A DNA stretch of 64,000 nt, from assembly GCA_035361075.1 (NCBI GenBank), contig DAOSBX010000004.1, positions 57,532-121,531 on the forward strand. Reading direction: 5' to 3'. The notes below the pieces were generated by a model. That model had not been told where the DNA came from, searched no databases, and worked only from the letters and a program-made list of their open reading frames with translations. The translations under genes were made by a program, and so were the position numbers. Shown piece by piece: positions 29,559 through 39,115 of this stretch (position 1 is the stretch's first letter; the number at the start of each line of letters is the position of its first letter). The stretch comes from Candidatus Hydrogenedens sp. (lineage in GTDB: Bacteria; Hydrogenedentota; Hydrogenedentia; Hydrogenedentales; Hydrogenedentaceae).

Positions 29559-30284
29559 ATGAATGAATCAGAAATAAATTCTGTTATGCCTGTTTCCGTT
29601 ATTATTCCTTGCTATAACGAAGCAGAAAATATTCCACTATTAGTGGAGAGAATTGACCAGGTATTTAAGGAAAAAATCAATATAAATTATGAATGTATTC
29701 TTGTTGATGACGGAAGCACCGATTCCACACAAGAAGTCTTAAATTCATTACGCAACTCCTATCCTGCGTTAAGACCACTCCATTTACAGAAAAACTGTGG
29801 ACAATCCTTTGCTTTATGGCAAGGATTAAAATATGCAAAGGGCAATCACATCGTCATCCTCGATGGCGACTTACAAAATGACCCGAACGACATCCCAAAT
29901 TTGCTCAATGAATTGAAAACTGCAGATTTTGTGCAAGGATATCGTAAACAGCGGAAAGATGAATGGCTAAGAACATGGATTAGTAAACAGGCGAACAGGA
30001 TTATCCGTTTCATATTGGATAATCCTGTCCAGGATACAGGATGTGCCTTGAAAGCTATGAAAAAAGAGTGTATCCCTTATATTATTCCTTTCAATGGCTC
30101 GCATCGGTATTATGCTTTTCTATTACATTCTGCTGGCTTCCATGTAACTGAATTGCCAGTGAACCATTATCCACGAAAATATGGGACATCAAAATATAAT
30201 ATAAGCGGAAGACTTTTCAAAACCCTTTTCGATATTATCGGCTTGTTTTGGTGGAAGAAAAGGGTGCTACGTTGTAATAAATAG
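29559..30284 (+). CDS. GT2 family glycosyltransferase
   Basis: 241 residues, a GT-A fold. It begins SVIIPCYNEAENI, has ILVDDGSTDST (about residues 48-58) for nucleotide binding and ILDGDLQND (about 108-116) as the metal-binding DxD. Resembling the dolichol/undecaprenyl-phosphate sugar transferase group, it contains NPVQDTGCALKAMKK. There is no membrane segment, unlike its larger neighbour. It lies 28 bases after the HisG-like gene. Confidence 0.85.
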   Translation: MNESEINSVMPVSVIIPCYNEAENIPLLVERIDQVFKEKININYECILVDDGSTDSTQEVLNSLRNSYPALRPLHLQKNCGQSFALWQGLKYAKGNHIVILDGDLQNDPNDIPNLLNELKTADFVQGYRKQRKDEWLRTWISKQANRIIRFILDNPVQDTGCALKAMKKECIPYIIPFNGSHRYYAFLLHSAGFHVTELPVNHYPRKYGTSKYNISGRLFKTLFDIIGLFWWKKRVLRCNK

Positions 30285-30405
30285 ATAATTTGTCAAAAAT
30301 GTATATCTAGACACACATCAAATCTATTTATGAAACCTGCTTTTATAATATGTTAAAGTATTATTGAAAAAAACATAGGTTCATATTCATAGAAAAGATA
30401 AAGTA

Positions 30406-31494
30406 ATGTTACCATTAGAAGTGTCCGTAATTGTTCCAACCTATAAAGAACGGGAAAATCTCCCAGAACTGGTAGAACGTATACGCCAGGTAAAAGAAAA
30501 GAACCTACCGTCTCTTGAACTCATTATTATCGATGATGATAGTCAGGATGGAAGTGAAGAATATATTCATTCATTAGCATATGCATGGTGTAAAATTATC
30601 GTTCGCAAAGGGGAGAAAGGATTAAGCTCCGCTGTATTAAGAGGTTTCAAAGAAGCAAATGGAAAATTTATTGTTGTGATGGATGCCGATTTAAGCCATC
30701 CGCCAGAGAAGATTCCTGAAATGCTGGAACAATTACAACAAGGGGCTGACATGGTACTCGGCTCACGTTATGTACCTGGTGCAAAGACAGATGAGGAATG
30801 GGGCTTATTCCGCTGGATAAACAGTCAGGTTGCAACATTATTAGCAAGACCATTAACGACTGTCAAAGACCCTATGAGTGGTTTTTTTGCATTACCTCGA
30901 AATATTTATGAGCAGTCTGCACCATTAAACCCCACTGGATACAAAATTGCTTTAGAACTCCTTGTAAAATGTCCCGTGAAAAAAGCGGTTGAAATACCTA
31001 TTTATTTCTCACAGCGAGCAAAAGGTAAAAGTAAATTATCCTTAAAAGAACAAATTAAATACCTAATTCATTTACGACGACTTTATTTTTTCAAATACGA
31101 GAACCTGAGTTATTTTGTTCATTTTGCAATTGTTGGCTTCTCAGGGACACTTGTAAATCTTATTGCATTAACAATACTGGTTTTTCTGGGTATTCCGATA
31201 CGAATCTCTGTGGCTCTCGCAATTATAATCGCAATGCTTTCTAACTTTGTTTTAAACCGTTGGATAACATTTCCCCACGCAGTTAAAAGTCCGTGGTTAC
31301 CTCAACTTATTGGATTTGTAAGTGCCTGTTCATTGGGAGCAGTTGTCAATTACCTCGTGGTACTTCTGCTATTACACCTTTTCCCAATGTTCGAGCGTAT
31401 CCCACAAATTCCAGCACTTGTCGGAATCCTCGCGGGGCTCATCTTCAATTTTATCCTTAGCAAAAATATTGTGTTCCGCAAAACACAGAATTAG
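30406..31494 (+). CDS. DPM1-like glycosyltransferase fused to a GtrA-like membrane domain
   Basis: 362 residues. The N-terminal GT2 domain has SVIVPTYKERENLPELVERI, IIIDDDSQDGS and VVMDADLSHPPE (DxD, about residues 87-98). From about residue 240 four hydrophobic helices form a GtrA/DPMS-type membrane domain (HFAIVGFSGTLVNLIALT opens it). Such fusions make polyprenyl-phosphate mannose or glucose at the inner membrane. Phosphomannomutase and mannose-1-phosphate guanylyltransferase elsewhere in the window make mannose plausible. Confidence 0.88.
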   Translation: MLPLEVSVIVPTYKERENLPELVERIRQVKEKNLPSLELIIIDDDSQDGSEEYIHSLAYAWCKIIVRKGEKGLSSAVLRGFKEANGKFIVVMDADLSHPPEKIPEMLEQLQQGADMVLGSRYVPGAKTDEEWGLFRWINSQVATLLARPLTTVKDPMSGFFALPRNIYEQSAPLNPTGYKIALELLVKCPVKKAVEIPIYFSQRAKGKSKLSLKEQIKYLIHLRRLYFFKYENLSYFVHFAIVGFSGTLVNLIALTILVFLGIPIRISVALAIIIAMLSNFVLNRWITFPHAVKSPWLPQLIGFVSACSLGAVVNYLVVLLLLHLFPMFERIPQIPALVGILAGLIFNFILSKNIVFRKTQN

Positions 31495-31530
31495 ATTTAT
31501 CCTCTTTTAATTCTGGTTAATCAATATCAA

Positions 31531-32382
31531 TTACGGTATTGGCAATTGCCATATAGCGGTATAAACTTCCTCTGCAGGACCTTCTTGATAGACATATCCG
31601 TCTTCTGCCCATTCAATAGTAAGTGAACCATAAACAAGATGCACATTTACTTTATGGTCGGTGCGATTTGTAATCATTGAAGCAAGGGCTGAGGCACAAG
31701 AACCACTACCACTTGCCATAGTAATCCCACTACCCCGTTCCCAGATACGCATAACTATATTGGAACGGTCAATGATAGAAACAAATTCTACATTTGTTCG
31801 TTTAGGAAACAAATGATGATGTTCAATTTTTGGTCCAAATTCTGTAACAGGTGCTTGTGTGGCATCTGGAACAAATATAACTGCATGTGGGTTGCCGATA
31901 TTAACCGCTGTGATTTTCACAACTTTACCTTCCACATCAATAGGCTCTTCAATAACCTGTCCTTCTGAGCCTATCATAGGTATTCGGGAGCGTTCAAAAC
32001 TTGGTTTGCCCATACACGAACGTACAGACTTTACCCTACCATTTTCTATATTCAAAACAACTCGATTCGGTCCAGCTAATGTCTCAATAACAAAATCCGT
32101 TTTATGTGTGAGTCCTCGTTCATATACGTATTTTGCAAAACAACGGATACCATTCCCACACGTTTCTGCTTCACTGCCATCTGCGTTAAAAATACGCATC
32201 TTAAAATCAGCCGTTTCCGAAGCAAGAATAAGAATAATACCATCTGCACCTGCTCCCAGATGACGATGACTCATCCGTCGCGATAATTCAGGGATATTCT
32301 CAGTGGGTAATCCACCTCGAGCATCAATGTATAAATAATCATTTCCCAATCCATGCATTTTTGTAAAAACAAGTTGACTCAT
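31531..32382 (-). CDS. dapF: diaminopimelate epimerase
   Basis: 283 residues. It converts LL- to meso-diaminopimelate for lysine and peptidoglycan. The N-terminal TKMHGLGNDYLYID and the two catalytic cysteines in CGNGIRC (about residue 76) and GSGSCASA (about 232) are visible; the second site reads SGSC rather than the usual GTGAC. The gene converges on the glycosyltransferase gene with 36 bases between, where no clear terminator is seen. Confidence 0.93.
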   Translation of the reverse strand: MSQLVFTKMHGLGNDYLYIDARGGLPTENIPELSRRMSHRHLGAGADGIILILASETADFKMRIFNADGSEAETCGNGIRCFAKYVYERGLTHKTDFVIETLAGPNRVVLNIENGRVKSVRSCMGKPSFERSRIPMIGSEGQVIEEPIDVEGKVVKITAVNIGNPHAVIFVPDATQAPVTEFGPKIEHHHLFPKRTNVEFVSIIDRSNIVMRIWERGSGITMASGSGSCASALASMITNRTDHKVNVHLVYGSLTIEWAEDGYVYQEGPAEEVYTAIWQLPIP

Positions 32383-32625
32383 GTGAAATTTACCTTCTTA
32401 CTTTTTATCTAATTAGGAGTCATTAACCAAAAACAAATTTAGTTGCAGATAAAACAAATATCTCTAATTCTACTCTTTAACAAAAACATTAAAATATTAT
32501 AGAACTTTTCACGATTATTAGCAACAATAAATTAATGATGTAAAACAGAAAAGTTTAAAGTATTAGACATCCACAAGATTAGAAAATAATACTCAAATAA
32601 AAAAACTTATGAATTGTAAAATAGT

Positions 32626-33642
32626 TTAAACCCTCTTATTAAGAGCATGCTCAACAAATTTTTGTACCATCTGCTCATAACTAATACCTGCACATTTTGC
32701 TTCCTGTGGGTATAAAGATGTTGGTGTGAGCCCAGGAATAGGGTTTATTTCTATCCAGACAGGTCCCTCCTCGTCGATAATAAAATCACTTCGGCTCCAT
32801 GTAGAACAGCCTATCACCTGATGTGCCCGCACAGCCATTTCTTGTACCTTTCGAGTTTGTTCAGGGGCAATTGGTGCAGGTGTAATTTCTTCAGTAGCAC
32901 CTGGTGTATATTTCGCAGTATAGTCAAAGAATGAACTTGTTTTAGGGCAAATCTCTGTAACTGGCAAAGCACATGGAGGTTTCCCCTCTTCACAATCCCA
33001 TACACCACATGTAACTTCGCGACCTTTTATAAATTTTTCTACCAGCACCTCGTTATCCAATTCCATTGCCTGCTCAATTCCCACAAGGACAGTCTCTCCA
33101 TCCCCTGCAATTGTAACTCCTACACTGGACCCCTGAGATGAAGGTTTTATCACCACTGGAAAGCCTAATTCCTTCTCCACACGATGTACAGTCTCCGACC
33201 TGTCCCAAATCCACGTTTCTTTACGAAAAACAATATGGTCAGCAACACGGATACCTGCCATCTTTGCGACTGCCTTAGAACACACTTTATTCATTGCAAG
33301 AGCACATGCCAAACAATCAGAGCCCGTATATGGGATATGAAGCCAATCTAATAGTCCCTGAATGCGTCCATCCTCACCATAAGCACCATGTAATGCATTA
33401 AAAACTACTTGTATTCCCAATCGTTTTAACTCTACAAGTGCTTCCTCAATTTTCATTATCCGCTTCTCAGGAAACTCCCAATTAAAATCACGATGAATAA
33501 TAATTGGAATAGGTTCATATTCTGTTGTTTTTAATGCACGGACTACGCCCTCCCCTGATAAAAGCGATATTTCATGCTCCGAACTTACACCGCCCATTAA
33601 TACACCAACCCGCATTGGAATAAAAGTCTTGGTATTCTCCAT
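32626..33642 (-). CDS. ddl: D-alanine--D-alanine ligase
   Basis: About 338 residues from the chosen ATG at 33642. It makes the D-Ala-D-Ala dipeptide of peptidoglycan using ATP. Motifs: VGVLMGGVSSEHEISLLSG at the N-terminus, VFNALHGAYGEDG, the ATP-grasp loop KPSSQGSSVGV and the metal site WIEINPIPGLTPTS. The frame is open further to a TTG at 33726, but that 28-residue extension has a weak ribosome site and the family starts near the GGVSSE motif; an ATG at 33615 is also possible. It stands alone between two spacers. Confidence 0.9.
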   Translation of the reverse strand: MENTKTFIPMRVGVLMGGVSSEHEISLLSGEGVVRALKTTEYEPIPIIIHRDFNWEFPEKRIMKIEEALVELKRLGIQVVFNALHGAYGEDGRIQGLLDWLHIPYTGSDCLACALAMNKVCSKAVAKMAGIRVADHIVFRKETWIWDRSETVHRVEKELGFPVVIKPSSQGSSVGVTIAGDGETVLVGIEQAMELDNEVLVEKFIKGREVTCGVWDCEEGKPPCALPVTEICPKTSSFFDYTAKYTPGATEEITPAPIAPEQTRKVQEMAVRAHQVIGCSTWSRSDFIIDEEGPVWIEINPIPGLTPTSLYPQEAKCAGISYEQMVQKFVEHALNKRV

Positions 33643-33906
33643 ACTATATGTTCCCAAAACAAAAGGTAAATATTTCAAACAACGGACACAATAATTGTTG
33701 ATAGATTTTATCACTTGATCTGCCAATATCTCAATAACCTATGTCTTTCATTTTGTATATCAAAATAATTTTTTAGAATGTTATAAGATAAAGAATAAAA
33801 AGTTCAGTATATGTAGCAAGTGACACAAATTGTATATTTAATTTTGAATGCTATATTCTATTGATTTACTTCAAAAAGTTTAGAAATAAAAAATAAGAGT
33901 CTTTTT

Positions 33907-35610
33907 ATGAAAAAGAAGGTAGAAAAACCATTAATTGTTCAATCGGACCGTACCATTTTATTGGAAGTTGAAAATCCATTATACGAAGAGGCACGGGATG
34001 CTCTATCTGCTTTTGCAGAATTGGTAAAATCACCTGAACATTTTCATACTTATCGGATTACACCGATTTCGCTATGGAATTCCGCTTCAGCAGGTTATAC
34101 CGCAACACGAATTATTGACCTGCTTCATAAATATAGCCGATATGATGTCCCTTCGAACTTAATCTATGAAATCAACGATACAGTTCGCCGTTATGGCAGG
34201 CTGAAATTATATAAAAGCCCACAACAGGAATTAATTCTTGAATCGGACGACGCAATGCTCCTTTCAGAGTTGCTCTACAACAAGGCTTTGCAGGAGTTCG
34301 GGCTAACTAAATTGGATTCACGTCGTGTTCGTGTAAATACACAATTTCGGGGACACTTAAAAAGTGTTCTGGTAAAATTAGGTTTCCCAGCGGAAGACCT
34401 TGCAGGATATGTTGAAGGGGCTCCATTAAAATTTGAATTACGTAAAAAACTATCCTCTGGAAAGCCTTTCATCCTACGAGATTACCAGATTGACGCCATT
34501 TCTGCATTTTATGCAGGTGGCACAAATCGTGGTGGTAGTGGTGTAATTGTGCTTCCCTGTGGTGCAGGTAAAACCATTGTCGGGATTGGTGTCATGCATA
34601 AATTACAAACACATACCCTTGTATTAACAACAAATACTGTGGCTCTACGACAATGGAAAGCGGAACTTTTAGAAAAAACAACCCTAACGGAAGACCACAT
34701 TGGCGAGTACAGTGGAGAACTGAAAGAAATCAAACCCGTTACACTGGCAACTTATCAGATTTTGACACATCGCAAAACAAAAGATAGTCCATTCCTTCAT
34801 TTCCGTCTATTCGAAGATGGAGCATGGGGACTAATTATCTACGATGAGGTACATCTCTTACCTGCACCCGTATTCCGTGCCACTGCTGATTTACAAGCTC
34901 GCCGAAGATTAGGACTTACAGCCACCTTAGTCCGTGAGGATGGACGCGAAGATGAGGTGTTCAGCCTTATTGGACCTAAGAAATGTGATATCCCATGGAA
35001 AGTCTTAGAGAAGCAAGGTTGGATAGCCGAAGCCCTTTGTACTGAAGTGCGTATACCAATGATGGAAGATGAACGCTATAAATATGTCGTGGCTTCAAAA
35101 TCTGCCAAATTCCAGATTGCATCAAAAAATCCAATAAAGATAAGTATTTGTAAACAAATTTTAGAACACCATAAAGAAGATAATGTCCTTATCATCGGTC
35201 AATATCTGGACCAACTCAAAATCATACAAAAAAACTTTGGGGCACCAATCATTACAGGACAAACACCCAATAAAAAGAGAGAAGAGCTTTATCAAAAATT
35301 CCGTAATGGAGATATAAAACTCCTGATTGTTTCCAAAGTTGCTAATTTCGCCATTGACCTGCCAGATGCCAATGTCGCCATTCAGGTATCTGGCACCTTC
35401 GGTTCACGACAAGAAGAAGCACAGCGATTGGGTAGAATCCTCCGTCCAAAAGAATCGGGTAAACAAGCCCACTTCTATACTATCGTCACACGCGATACAT
35501 TAGACCAGGATTACGCCCTCAATCGTCAACTCTTCCTCACAGAACAAGGTTACCAATACAAAATCATATCTATGGAACAATTAAATGAATTGTTGAACAC
35601 TATTAAATAG
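33907..35610 (+). CDS. XPB/Rad25-type DEAD/DEAH helicase
   Basis: 567 residues, the usual size of bacterial XPB. The N-terminal half (to about residue 190) is the damage-recognition-like region. Helicase motifs: Walker A LPCGAGKT (about 217-224), motif II DEVHLL, motif III LTATLVREDGRED, and C-terminal motif VI EEAQRLGRILRPK (about 503-515). It should be an ATP-dependent 3'-5' DNA translocase in repair or remodelling. Bacterial homologues are patchily distributed, so acquisition by transfer is possible. Confidence 0.9.
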   Translation: MKKKVEKPLIVQSDRTILLEVENPLYEEARDALSAFAELVKSPEHFHTYRITPISLWNSASAGYTATRIIDLLHKYSRYDVPSNLIYEINDTVRRYGRLKLYKSPQQELILESDDAMLLSELLYNKALQEFGLTKLDSRRVRVNTQFRGHLKSVLVKLGFPAEDLAGYVEGAPLKFELRKKLSSGKPFILRDYQIDAISAFYAGGTNRGGSGVIVLPCGAGKTIVGIGVMHKLQTHTLVLTTNTVALRQWKAELLEKTTLTEDHIGEYSGELKEIKPVTLATYQILTHRKTKDSPFLHFRLFEDGAWGLIIYDEVHLLPAPVFRATADLQARRRLGLTATLVREDGREDEVFSLIGPKKCDIPWKVLEKQGWIAEALCTEVRIPMMEDERYKYVVASKSAKFQIASKNPIKISICKQILEHHKEDNVLIIGQYLDQLKIIQKNFGAPIITGQTPNKKREELYQKFRNGDIKLLIVSKVANFAIDLPDANVAIQVSGTFGSRQEEAQRLGRILRPKESGKQAHFYTIVTRDTLDQDYALNRQLFLTEQGYQYKIISMEQLNELLNTIK

Positions 35611-35652
35611 TCTGTAACGTTTTAAATTTTTTCTAAATAAAGGAGATTGTTT

Positions 35653-36075
35653 ATGTCTGAAGAAAAAATTATCTGGTCAGGAACACCATCACAGGTTTTG
35701 AATCTCTGGATATTCATTATTTGCCTACTTACCTGTTTTTTGATAATCCCTATTTTCTACGCCTTATGGAAATGGCTTGTGGTTAAATGCACAAAATATG
35801 TAATCACAACAGAAAGAATTAAAATTACAACTGGTGTCTTCTCTACCAAAACAGATTACTTAGAGTTATACCGTATCAACGATATAACATTTGAACAACC
35901 CTTCCTACTAAGAATTTTCTCATTAGGTAACCTAAAACTTACCACATCAGATACTTCGACCCCCGAACTTACTCTACAAGCAATTCCTGCATCCGAAGAA
36001 CTACAAAATGAAATCCGCAAATGCATTGAAACTCAAAGAGACAAGAAACGAGCCCGCGTCATCGACTATACTTAA
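35653..36075 (+). CDS. bacterial PH-domain membrane protein (YdbS/bPH2-like)
   Basis: About 140 residues. One hydrophobic hairpin (about residues 15-45) is followed by TKYVITTERIKITTGVFSTKTDYLELYRINDI, shown here as the typical bPH2 pattern (segment about 49-80), and then a short amphipathic C-terminus. The start is the ATG at 35653, 7 bases after AGGAG; the frame is open to a TTG six bases upstream. Function of the family is mostly unknown, with envelope association. Confidence 0.8.
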   Translation: MSEEKIIWSGTPSQVLNLWIFIICLLTCFLIIPIFYALWKWLVVKCTKYVITTERIKITTGVFSTKTDYLELYRINDITFEQPFLLRIFSLGNLKLTTSDTSTPELTLQAIPASEELQNEIRKCIETQRDKKRARVIDYT

Positions 36076-36448
36076 TAGATACTTAACTACTTAACACACA
36101 AAAATCTAATATATACAAAAAATAAACAATAACCACCAATTAAAATCATTAAAACTGTTCATTCTAACACAACCTTTTAAACATACCCCTCAAATAAAAA
36201 GGCAAAATGTTAACTATTTAAAACCTCTCAATTTCATTCTTCTTGTTTAGTTACTTAACTCTATTTTTCAATGTTTATTCAATAATACCTACTTTTATCT
36301 TTATTTTTAATTAAATTTATAAATTTAATAAATTTTGAAAAAAATGTTGAAAACCACAATTTTTTATGTTAATATATTTGATATACAATATATTGTGGTT
36401 ATAAAATATTTTAAACCTATAAGTAGTATGTAAATTAGGAATAGAAAG
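36076..36448 (+). other. AT-rich intergenic region with a promoter near its right end
   Basis: About 370 bases, extremely AT-rich. The only structure I can support is the promoter and dyad at 36347-36400 described separately. No coding frame or terminator hairpin is evident after the PH-domain gene. Confidence 0.5.
36347..36400 (+). promoter_or_regulatory. promoter overlapped by a 9-bp dyad (possible operator)
   Basis: TTGAAA (36347-36352), a 17-base spacer and TAATAT (36370-36375) preceded by TGT give a good extended promoter. The inverted arms AACCACAAT (36352-36360) and ATTGTGGTT (36392-36400) bracket the -10 box with centres about 40 bp apart, near four helical turns. This suggests a regulator acting on the degenerate radical-SAM-like gene that starts at 36449. 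Confidence 0.45.
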
Positions 36449-38068
36449 ATGAGCCAATTTATCTTTGTGTATGCACCATCAAATTTGAAAGATATTAAAG
36501 TTTTTCTTCCAAAAAGGCCTCTTGCAGTCATGGCACAGATATTAAAAGAAAATTACGTTGAGACTGCAATCTTTGATTTTGGGGTTCCTAATTCTATTGA
36601 ATTTTTACAGGAGAATACCACAACCAGTAGTGTATCGAAAAATAGTATTGGTAAAACCAAAAAATGGAATTCATTGGTTTCAAAAATTTTTGGAAAACAT
36701 AAGGATGACATAGCAGTTAGAGAACAACGATATATTCAATGGGTACATCGGAATATAAAAATAACTCCTAAAACTGCATGTATTTTATTCTGGATAGAAA
36801 ATCGAGGAGACCTTGTTATTGCTCGTCATGTTGCAAAACAAATCAGGGAGGACGAGCCTGAGCGAGAACTTTTTATTATTGCCTGCGGTCCTTATTTTAA
36901 GCATACAGGTCCATATATTGTAACGTATCTACCAGAGTTTAATGGTATTTTATTAAATCATTGCGAGTTATCTATATTGCCATTGTGGAAATATCTTGTT
37001 TCAGGGAAACCGATTCATTCCATTCCCAATTATGCATATTCTGAATGGGGCGAAATTCACATGGGACCAGTCAGTCGGTTATTATCGCTTGATGAGCTTC
37101 CGATACCTACGTATGATACTTATGAGTCTCTTTTAAGAGGTGAAAAATTTAATATATTTACATTAGAACAAACAAGAGATGGTAGAATGGGCTATGCCGA
37201 GCCTTACATCTTAAAGCAACCTATTAATGCCAGTATTGAAAGTTTAATACATGAGTCGCATGCGCTCCGTGGTAGATATTACACATCCACATTTCATATT
37301 GCAGGAGAAATGACAAGTCTGACAGATGTTCAATCATTTGCTTTAGCACTATTAAAGTCTGCTCACTTTATCAATTATTCACGTAGTTTTCATTGTTTAA
37401 ATGTTCAAGGTGAATCTGTCCACAGTTTGCACTTATCTGGATGTCGTGCTATATCTGTTGAAATTCCAACAGGAAGCCAACGTTTATTATCCAAGTATTA
37501 CGGGTTAATGCGAACAATCAGTTCATTTGAAACTGCAATGACTGCGTTTGCAAGTTCTGGTCTTTACACAACAATTCAATGTTCATATCCATGTGCAGAA
37601 GAAGACAGACATACCTTCGCTGAAACAGTAAGGTTGATTCAAAGAATTAAGCCAGATAGCGTCAGGGTTTTGCCTGTATATCTTTGGCCTGATTCATTAT
37701 GGTGGGAAAATATGCAATCGTTTAATCTCAATATCGACACATCAGATTACTTTACATGGCTTGCTGGACAACACTCTGCAAACAATTACCCTTATTGGAA
37801 ATCATTTGAGCCATATTTATTAGAAGACGAGGCTACCAAGTTAGGAATATCTATCTATGGTGGTGAAGTCATGGGTTTGATTGCTCATGTACTACAAATA
37901 CCAAAGGAGCAAAAACTATTCAAGCAAATTTACGAAAAAATATTATCTGAAGGTGATGCTAATAGTATGCAGGATTGGATTGCACAATTTAATACAATGT
38001 CAAGAAAAAGAATAAAAGAGGAAGAATGGAATATTCGTAAAAGTGACTTCAAAGCAGTTGCAAATTAA
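36449..38068 (+). CDS. B12-binding/radical-SAM-like protein lacking the cluster cysteines
   Basis: 539 residues. The N-terminal 200 residues follow the pattern of B12-binding domains in radical SAM enzymes (MAQILKENYVETAIFDFG; ELFIIACGPYFKH; HCELSILPLWKYLVSGK). LLSLDELPIPTYDTY is the usual linker. The next strand reads LEQTRDGRMGYAEPY exactly where an active enzyme would have CxxxCxxC; no cysteine is left there. Downstream VEIPTGSQRLLSKYYG matches the conserved GSQ...L..K segment. It is therefore probably an inactive or repurposed relative; its function is unknown. A PfkB kinase gene follows 25 bases later. Confidence 0.72.
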   Translation: MSQFIFVYAPSNLKDIKVFLPKRPLAVMAQILKENYVETAIFDFGVPNSIEFLQENTTTSSVSKNSIGKTKKWNSLVSKIFGKHKDDIAVREQRYIQWVHRNIKITPKTACILFWIENRGDLVIARHVAKQIREDEPERELFIIACGPYFKHTGPYIVTYLPEFNGILLNHCELSILPLWKYLVSGKPIHSIPNYAYSEWGEIHMGPVSRLLSLDELPIPTYDTYESLLRGEKFNIFTLEQTRDGRMGYAEPYILKQPINASIESLIHESHALRGRYYTSTFHIAGEMTSLTDVQSFALALLKSAHFINYSRSFHCLNVQGESVHSLHLSGCRAISVEIPTGSQRLLSKYYGLMRTISSFETAMTAFASSGLYTTIQCSYPCAEEDRHTFAETVRLIQRIKPDSVRVLPVYLWPDSLWWENMQSFNLNIDTSDYFTWLAGQHSANNYPYWKSFEPYLLEDEATKLGISIYGGEVMGLIAHVLQIPKEQKLFKQIYEKILSEGDANSMQDWIAQFNTMSRKRIKEEEWNIRKSDFKAVAN

Positions 38069-38093
38069 ACACATTTAAGTGAAGGAGCATACC

Positions 38094-39017
38094 GTGTCAA
38101 TTACAGTCGTCGGTTCTATAGCGTTAGATTCTGTGGAAACACCTTACGGTAAATGCGAATTAGAATTGGGCGGTGCTGCAACTTACTTTTCCATTTCAGC
38201 TTCTTTTTTTACACATGTCAATATGATAGGTGTTATTGGCACTGATTTCCCGAGAGAATACATTCAGATTCTCAAATCAAGAAATATCAACATTGATGGA
38301 TTAAAACAAGTAGAAGGCAAAACCTTCCGTTGGTCTGGGCGGTATCATAAAGATATAAACCAACGCGACACATTGGATACACAACTTAATGTTTTCGAAA
38401 CATTTAAACCCATTATCTCTAAGGAAATTTCACAGGTTCCTTACTTATTTCTTGGAAATATTAATCCTTCCTTACAGTTAGATGTATTACGTCAGGCATT
38501 CCCGCGTTTTACAGGCATGGATACTATGAATCTGTGGATAGAAACAACCCCAGACGATTTACAAGAAGTTCTGAGTCGTGTTGATATTCTCTTTATTAAC
38601 GATTCTGAAGCAAGACAACTTTCAGGTGAAGAAAATTTAAAGAAAGCCAGTCGGGAAATCCTTGCCTTAGGTCCAGACGTGCTTATAATTAAAAAAGGGG
38701 AACACGGTTCCATAGTATTCTTTGAAGATGACGACAGTTTTATGCTACCAGCATATTTGTTAGAAGACGTTGTTGACCCTACAGGTGCTGGTGATAGTTT
38801 CGCAGGTGGTTTTATGGGTTATATTGCCTATAGGAACAGCACTGACCCCGAAACATTACGGCAGGCTACAGTTGTAGGAACTGTCATAGCCTCCTTTACA
38901 TGCGAATCCTTCGGACCACGACGATTATTATCTCTCACAGGGGAAGAACTCAAAAACCGCTGTTACGAATTTATCCAGCAAACCCGCATTCAAGACCTTC
39001 CTCAATTTCCATTTTAA
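38094..39017 (+). CDS. PfkB-family sugar/nucleoside kinase
   Basis: 307 residues. Ribokinase fold with GGAATYFSISAS near the N-terminus (substrate lid) and the anion-hole/catalytic motif DPTGAGDSFAGGF (about residues 226-238) containing the catalytic Asp. It should phosphorylate a sugar or nucleoside with ATP; the substrate is not identifiable. GTG at 38094 is chosen because AAGGAG ends 6 bases before it; the GTG at 38079 lies upstream of that box. It is probably co-transcribed with the radical-SAM-like gene. Confidence 0.87.
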   Translation: MSITVVGSIALDSVETPYGKCELELGGAATYFSISASFFTHVNMIGVIGTDFPREYIQILKSRNINIDGLKQVEGKTFRWSGRYHKDINQRDTLDTQLNVFETFKPIISKEISQVPYLFLGNINPSLQLDVLRQAFPRFTGMDTMNLWIETTPDDLQEVLSRVDILFINDSEARQLSGEENLKKASREILALGPDVLIIKKGEHGSIVFFEDDDSFMLPAYLLEDVVDPTGAGDSFAGGFMGYIAYRNSTDPETLRQATVVGTVIASFTCESFGPRRLLSLTGEELKNRCYEFIQQTRIQDLPQFPF

Positions 39018-39115
39018 CATCACTCCTTTTAGTGAGGAGAGCAGTTGAATAGGGAAAGTATAAACTCCCATAATTACTCACAACAAAATTCTAAATTCGC
39101 TTAAGGAACAAACCC

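Noticed and set aside
33643..33726. N-terminal extension of ddl from a TTG
   Set aside because: Weak ribosome site and no family match for the extra 28 residues.
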